From NCBI GenBank assembly GCA_004524425.1, contig SDNN01000096.1:1-10020 (forward strand): 10,020 nucleotides of DNA, in the 5' to 3' direction. The stretch comes from Promethearchaeota archaeon (GTDB lineage: Archaea > Asgardarchaeota > Lokiarchaeia > Sigynarchaeales > SOKP01). The position numbers and the translations under genes are program-made. The notes beneath the pieces were generated by a model. That model saw nothing but the letters and a program-made list of their open reading frames with translations. It was not told where the DNA came from and did not search any database. Shown one piece after another: positions 6,768-10,020 of this stretch (within the stretch, counting starts at the first letter, position 1; every line of letters starts with the position of its first letter).

Positions 6768-6789
6768 GGTCATGAATATGATTTTAACT

Positions 6790-7539
6790 TTACTTTAATT
6801 CCTTGATTAATCTCCTTGCCAAACCTTCAGGTAAATGGAATCCTAAATAATAGAAGATTGAACTAACTATAAGAAAGATTCTGATTATAACAAGTGTGAT
6901 GGCATTTTTTGGTAAGATATTAAAATCCCAAATGAGGTTTAAAACGGCTCCAATAGCCATAGAGACGAATGCTACAAGCAAAAATCTACCCTTCCACACA
7001 ATCCTCAAGTCATTTGTCTGTAATGATTTCATGCTAAAAATTACTCCCGTAATAATAAAAACAGCAAGAATGATAGCTGTAAATGATTGGGTAAAAATAG
7101 TTTTGGTAGTTTCATATTCACCGGTTTGTCTTCCAATCACAGCTGGATCAGTTAGTAAAAAATATAACAATAGGACCTCATATAAGGTACCCAAGATGAT
7201 TATAAGCGGTAAAAGAGTTTTCTTGAGATGTGGATAAGAAACTTCGCAAAAGGAATAAGTCCACAAGATCAACCCCACGGGAAGGAAAACATGTTCGATT
7301 AACAGATCAAATTCATATATTAGCGGCAGGTTACTTAATATTAAAAAAAATATAATAGCTGAACCCCACCACGCAGAGGAAAGAAAGATCCAGGTTAAGC
7401 CAAAGGTTAGTAGGATTCTCACCTTATATTTAAAATACCTGATGATAATTTTAACTCCACTAGCTAGAGCAATGCCAACAAATACAATAATTAAGACGTA
7501 TTGTAACAGTTCCAGCTGGGATAATTGTTCTAATCCCAT
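6790..7539 (-). CDS. Seven-helix membrane protein of unknown function
   Basis: A 249-residue, almost entirely hydrophobic protein. Predicted membrane helices are near residues 11-35, 42-70, 78-99, 107-130, 148-170, 185-205 and 213-234. The ends are short, and the C-terminal tail is basic (ARRLIKELK), which by the positive-inside rule suggests a cytoplasmic C-terminus and external N-terminus. Polar features are few: DP(A)VIGRQTGEYETTK in the external-side loop at 131-146, and conserved-looking aromatic motifs WWGS (57-60) and WDFN (204-207). No catalytic motif, kinase or sensor domain follows, so it is not an obvious receptor kinase. A similar size and FHLPEGL-like tail occur in seven-helix proteins I associate with Asgard genomes, but I cannot name a family. 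The ATG at 7539 has no ribosome site. It lies upstream of the MBL gene and is divergent from the DUF4272 gene. Confidence 0.75.
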   Translation of the reverse strand: MGLEQLSQLELLQYVLIIVFVGIALASGVKIIIRYFKYKVRILLTFGLTWIFLSSAWWGSAIIFFLILSNLPLIYEFDLLIEHVFLPVGLILWTYSFCEVSYPHLKKTLLPLIIILGTLYEVLLLYFLLTDPAVIGRQTGEYETTKTIFTQSFTAIILAVFIITGVIFSMKSLQTNDLRIVWKGRFLLVAFVSMAIGAVLNLIWDFNILPKNAITLVIIRIFLIVSSIFYYLGFHLPEGLARRLIKELK

Positions 7540-7591
7540 TTTATTTCACATAAAACCTTAAAATTGGATATTACTTCAATAGTGTTATATT

Positions 7592-7599
7592 ATTTAAAT
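7592..7599. promoter_or_regulatory. ATTTAAAT box in the seven-helix/DUF4272 divergent region
   Basis: A palindromic TATA-like element in the 103-bp divergent spacer. It is about 56 bases from the seven-helix ATG and about 47 bases from the DUF4272 ATG, so it could serve the minus-strand gene with a short leader. The palindrome makes its direction ambiguous. Confidence 0.3.
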
Positions 7600-7607
7600 T
7601 TTCATGA

Positions 7608-7617
7608 TTTAATTAAA
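7608..7617 (+). promoter_or_regulatory. Putative TATA box of the DUF4272 gene
   Basis: The perfect palindrome TTTAATTAAA is centred about 30 bases before the ATG at 7643. This spacing predicts transcription starting just upstream of that ATG and argues against the TTG at 7634 as the start. Confidence 0.4.
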
Positions 7618-7642
7618 GCTAAAAAAGCATGGATTGCATGAA

Positions 7643-8182
7643 ATGAGAAATCCAAGAGAGATAGCCCGTAGAATAATTGTTTTAATAGGAATTTTTCAGG
7701 CGGCTACTGGTAGAGAGAAAACAAAAGTGGTCAAAATTTTGAAGGATAATGGATTTTGGTCGGATGTGTCTGACTATGAAAAAAAATTTTTACTCTCTTC
7801 GAATGAGAATAACACTCATGAAATCATTCAATTAAGCTGGAGAGCGGAAGCAATTTATATTCTATTATGGGTCCTGCATGAGGTTGAATTCGCGGAAATT
7901 CCAGGAAATGAGCGCAATTTAGACCAAATCAAAAATTTATTGAAGGAGGATGAGTTTTACTTGGAAGTTGATTCCAAAACAGCAGAATTAAGAGATCCTA
8001 ACGAAATCCATGCCATGCTAGATAAGATATATCAAATTCACTGGGAAATAAGAGATGCTCAAATCCATCAAAAAGAAATCATGGTTCCTTATCATCCATC
8101 CATCATACAAGAATGGCATCACTCGTTGAATTGGGTGGTGAAGTCTGATGAGGATTGGGATTACATCACCACGGACACCTGA
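7643..8182 (+). CDS. DUF4272 domain protein
   Basis: A 179-residue soluble protein that is almost wholly one DUF4272 domain; no biochemical function is established for this family. Order of landmarks: the N-terminal ARRIIVLIGIFQAATG helix (8-23), a DVSDYEKKFLLS segment (41-52), and the SWRAEAIYILLWVL helix (65-78). These are followed by LRDPNEIHAMLDKIYQIHW (116-134) with EIRDAQ, and the closing HPSIIQEWHHSLNWV (151-165) and DWDYITTDT (171-179). In most relatives the closing motif is ERHHALNW; here the Arg is Trp. The domain reaches the stop codon, so the gene is complete. I chose the ATG at 7643 because the TATA spacing fits and the domain starts there. The ATGs at 7629 and 7638 end at once in TGA, and the TTG at 7634 adds three residues. 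Known members are mainly bacterial, so horizontal acquisition is possible. It converges on radA with 15 bp between stops. Confidence 0.88.
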   Translation: MRNPREIARRIIVLIGIFQAATGREKTKVVKILKDNGFWSDVSDYEKKFLLSSNENNTHEIIQLSWRAEAIYILLWVLHEVEFAEIPGNERNLDQIKNLLKEDEFYLEVDSKTAELRDPNEIHAMLDKIYQIHWEIRDAQIHQKEIMVPYHPSIIQEWHHSLNWVVKSDEDWDYITTDT

Positions 8183-8197
8183 ATCAATGAATTTTTG

Positions 8198-9196
8198 TTA
8201 ATCCCCGATCCCGTCTTCTGTGATGGAAAAAATCGAATCTTCTTCTGGTAAATTTGGCGCATCCACCACTTTCGCGATTCTTTGCTCTCCCTTCCCCTTG
8301 CGAAGATAAATCCTAACCGTGGCACCGTGCGCTACTATATGACCTCCAGTATGAGTCGTGGGATTTCCATAGAACACATCTGGTCTTGATGATACTTGAT
8401 TAGTGACCACCACGGCCAACTCCTCATGGGCTTCGGTTAACCTAAGCAAATCATGTATGTGCCTGTTTAATATTTGCTGCCTATTAGCTAAAGTACCTCT
8501 TCCTATATACTCACTCCTGAAATGACTTATTAATGAATCTACAATGACCAATTTAATGTTATGTTCGTTTATGATCTTTGGTGCTTCCTTGATGAGCAAA
8601 ATCTGATGATCCGAATTGTATGCTCTACCCACCGTAATGTTTTTCAAGACATTGTTGTAATCTAAATCTTTTGCTTCGGACATTTGAATTATTCGTTCTG
8701 GTCTAAAAGTTCCTTCCGTATCTACATATAAGGCATTTCCCTCAATACCACCTCTTTCTTCCGGTAATTGGACATTCACGCATAACTGATGCACCACCTG
8801 GGTCTTACCAGTCCGATATTCGCCGAATAACTCCGTGACTGCTCCTGTTTCTATTCCACCGCCAATTAAATCATCAAAATTTTGACTTCCTGTTGAAATT
8901 CTTTTTAGAACTTTTCTTTTTTCCCATATTTCTTCAGCAGAAAGAAAACCCATTTTTTCCATGTCCTGGGCTGCCTTGATGATCTTTTCTGCAGTCTTCT
9001 CACCTATGCCTGCCTCTTCCATCAATTTACTCAAAGGCATCATGGCAATACCACGTATGGAAACAAAGCCAGCATCTTTCAATTTTTTTACAGTTGCGTC
9101 CCCTACTCCTGGCAAATCTTTTAATGTGTAAGTGTTTGTAGAATCTGAATCTTCAGATTTATCCTCTTCATTAGATACCTCTTTTTTTTTCGCCAA
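8198..9196 (-). CDS. radA: DNA repair and recombination protein RadA (Rad51/RecA family)
   Basis: A complete 332-residue archaeal recombinase that forms ATP-dependent filaments on single-stranded DNA and catalyses homologous pairing and strand exchange. An acidic, Ser-rich N-tail (1-21) precedes two helix-hairpin-helix units (LPGVGDATVKKL at 28-39, AGIGEKTAEKI at 62-72). Then comes the FxxA polymerisation motif FLSA (84-87). The ATPase core has Walker A GEYRTGKTQ (125-133), the catalytic Glu in DTEGTFRPER (159-168), and Walker B LVIVD (216-220). VTNQVSS (265-271) and GNPTTHTGGHIVAHG (277-291) form the L1/L2 region. The end is IFSITEDGIGD. No intein interrupts any motif. Archaeal Walker A is usually GSGKT; RTGKT is the eukaryotic Rad51/DMC1 form. 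The start is TTG at 9196, backed by GGGAG six bases upstream; the first internal ATG would remove most of the HhH domain. A TATA-like element lies about 55 bases upstream. Confidence 0.97.
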   Translation of the reverse strand: MAKKKEVSNEEDKSEDSDSTNTYTLKDLPGVGDATVKKLKDAGFVSIRGIAMMPLSKLMEEAGIGEKTAEKIIKAAQDMEKMGFLSAEEIWEKRKVLKRISTGSQNFDDLIGGGIETGAVTELFGEYRTGKTQVVHQLCVNVQLPEERGGIEGNALYVDTEGTFRPERIIQMSEAKDLDYNNVLKNITVGRAYNSDHQILLIKEAPKIINEHNIKLVIVDSLISHFRSEYIGRGTLANRQQILNRHIHDLLRLTEAHEELAVVVTNQVSSRPDVFYGNPTTHTGGHIVAHGATVRIYLRKGKGEQRIAKVVDAPNLPEEDSIFSITEDGIGD

Positions 9197-9202
9197 TCTC
9201 TT

Positions 9203-9207
9203 CTCCC
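9203..9207 (-). promoter_or_regulatory. Shine-Dalgarno site deciding the radA TTG start
   Basis: The minus strand reads GGGAG, with six bases (AAGAGA) before the TTG at 9196. It supports a non-ATG start for radA, as no in-frame ATG lies nearby and the HhH domain must be retained. Confidence 0.7.
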
Positions 9208-9244
9208 AACTTTTACTTTTATTTTGGATGCTCTAATTATATTC

Positions 9245-9257
9245 TATATATTATATA
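9245..9257 (-). promoter_or_regulatory. Putative TATA box of radA
   Basis: The minus strand reads TATATAATATATA, about 55 bases upstream of the TTG. A start near 9225 would give a leader of about 30 bases containing the GGGAG ribosome site. The element lies downstream of the terminator of the membrane-protein gene, so radA is probably its own unit. Confidence 0.45.
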
Positions 9258-9289
9258 AGAATAAAGGTTAAAAAATTAATACAGAATTG

Positions 9290-9297
9290 AAAAAAAA
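9290..9297 (-). terminator. U-rich transcription end of the last membrane-protein gene
   Basis: A run of eight T residues on the minus strand, about 23 bases after the stop codon, followed by another T-run (TTTTTT near 9270-9275). It separates this gene from radA, 123 bp downstream. Confidence 0.4.
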
Positions 9298-9319
9298 TAA
9301 AATTTATTTAAGTGAATAT

Positions 9320-9991
9320 TTACTTTTCCCTTGTTAACAGCAGTAGAATGATCAATAAAACCACGGCAAATAAGAACGTTAAGGGCCATCCGAGCCCCCC
9401 AACCCAGACATAAGCTAACCAAAGGAACGGAAGGATGAATATAGCGTCGATTATGACTAGTGCTAATAAACTTATATGTTCCTCGCTTTCCTTTAAATCC
9501 ACTATCATTGGCATGATTACTAAGATTACCATGAATGTCGCTGAAAGCCTGAAAGCTAACAAGGCGCTAGGATCTACCCATGATTGTATTCCATAAGTCG
9601 CCGTATAAACGTCTGGAAAATAAAAAAACCCCCAGGGGGCGGTATTTTGTTGCATCTTGGGATTTACTTGGGGTGCGGGCAAGATTGCAGTAAGTATGAT
9701 ATGAACTATGATACCTAGTATGAGAAATAAGAAAATATCATCATATTCCCTGTCCTTTCGAAATACAAATAATAGATCTCGAATCAAACATACATTCCAT
9801 AGCATGAATAGGACCGTATAGGCAATCAATACATCAAAGCCCATGAACCATAAGGTATCTGCTGGTAATACAGCAGTTACATATGCCAAGAAGCCCCACT
9901 TTTCTCCAGGTCTAAACCAATCATAAAATAGGAAGATTCCATAAATTATGAAAAAAGTTGTAGCTACTATAATTGAACCTAAATCCGCCAT
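9320..9991 (-). CDS. Polytopic membrane protein of unknown function
   Basis: A 223-residue hydrophobic protein with six to seven predicted membrane helices, near residues 5-24, 33-50 (weak), 52-72, 85-104, 143-165, 172-194 and 200-219. A polar loop rich in Pro, Gln and aromatic residues lies at 105-140 (APQVNPKMQQNTAPWGFFYFP). It is the largest soluble part and could form an external lid or ligand site. Acidic and basic residues cluster in short loops: RPGEK at 27-31, RKDREYDD at 78-85, DLKESEEH at 165-172. No catalytic motif or known family was recognised. The ATG at 9991 has a TATA-like TATTATAAC centred 25 bases upstream (10012-10020), fitting a leaderless mRNA. It lies upstream of radA on the same strand but is separated by T-runs and a promoter, so a link to recombination is not implied. 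Confidence 0.75.
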   Translation of the reverse strand: MADLGSIIVATTFFIIYGIFLFYDWFRPGEKWGFLAYVTAVLPADTLWFMGFDVLIAYTVLFMLWNVCLIRDLLFVFRKDREYDDIFLFLILGIIVHIILTAILPAPQVNPKMQQNTAPWGFFYFPDVYTATYGIQSWVDPSALLAFRLSATFMVILVIMPMIVDLKESEEHISLLALVIIDAIFILPFLWLAYVWVGGLGWPLTFLFAVVLLIILLLLTREK

Positions 9992-10011
9992 CTAATCAAC
10001 TTTTTTTTGTT

Positions 10012-10020
10012 GTTATAATA
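10012..10020 (-). promoter_or_regulatory. Putative TATA box of the last membrane-protein gene
   Basis: The minus strand reads TATTATAAC, centred 25 bases before the ATG at 9991, the spacing of a leaderless archaeal gene. It touches the window edge, so the upstream BRE cannot be seen. Confidence 0.4.

Noticed and set aside
756..7599. Recurring palindrome ATTTAAAT as a shared regulatory box
   Set aside because: It occurs before some genes but also inside coding sequence (near 756 and 2576), so it is treated only as a TATA element where spacing fits.
8198..9196. Intein or split within radA
   Set aside because: All RecA-fold motifs are contiguous and the length is normal for archaeal RadA.
1..10020. 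CRISPR array, tRNA/rRNA gene, insertion sequence or defence island
   Set aside because: No regularly spaced repeats, tRNA-like T-loop/anticodon arrangement, transposase or nuclease/helicase set was seen; the gaps are short and AT-rich.

Overview
The window looks like ordinary chromosomal sequence from an AT-rich archaeon. The clearest marker is an intact RadA/Rad51-type recombinase with the archaeal domain order. Supporting this are TATA-box-like elements about 25-30 bases before several start codons, a mix of leaderless and Shine-Dalgarno-led genes, and lone small multi-pass membrane proteins. The eukaryote-like Walker A of RadA and the style of the membrane proteins make an Asgard (Lokiarchaeia-like) host my best guess. 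That is an inference, because no lineage-defining gene such as a small GTPase or ESCRT component is present.

Layout from left to right. A PfkB-type sugar kinase enters from the left edge with only its C-terminal third visible, followed 11 bases later by a YdjM-like (DUF457) integral membrane metal-hydrolase candidate. Convergent to that is a 12-helix MFS transporter of the GPH/SLC45 type. It diverges from a 353-residue protein of alpha/alpha-toroid character, across a 157-bp promoter region with short palindromes. Next come an OsmC-like thiol peroxidase on the plus strand and, convergent to it, a fatty-acyl-CoA synthetase. Three more minus- or plus-strand units follow: a COG1237 metallo-beta-lactamase-fold protein and a seven-helix membrane protein on the minus strand, and a divergent DUF4272 protein on the plus strand. 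The DUF4272 gene converges on radA with only 15 bp between the stop codons. A hydrophobic membrane protein of unknown function closes the window.

No coherent multi-gene system is evident. Most genes seem to be single transcription units with their own promoters and U-rich ends. The pairs that might be co-regulated are pfkB with the YdjM-like gene, the transporter with the toroid protein, and the seven-helix protein with the MBL protein. No rRNA, tRNA, CRISPR, insertion sequence or intein was seen, and no gene-free stretch exceeds 160 bases. The best leads are the eukaryote-like ATP-binding loop of RadA, the palindromes in the transporter/toroid promoter region, the bacterial-type DUF4272 gene, and the uncharacterised toroid and membrane proteins.
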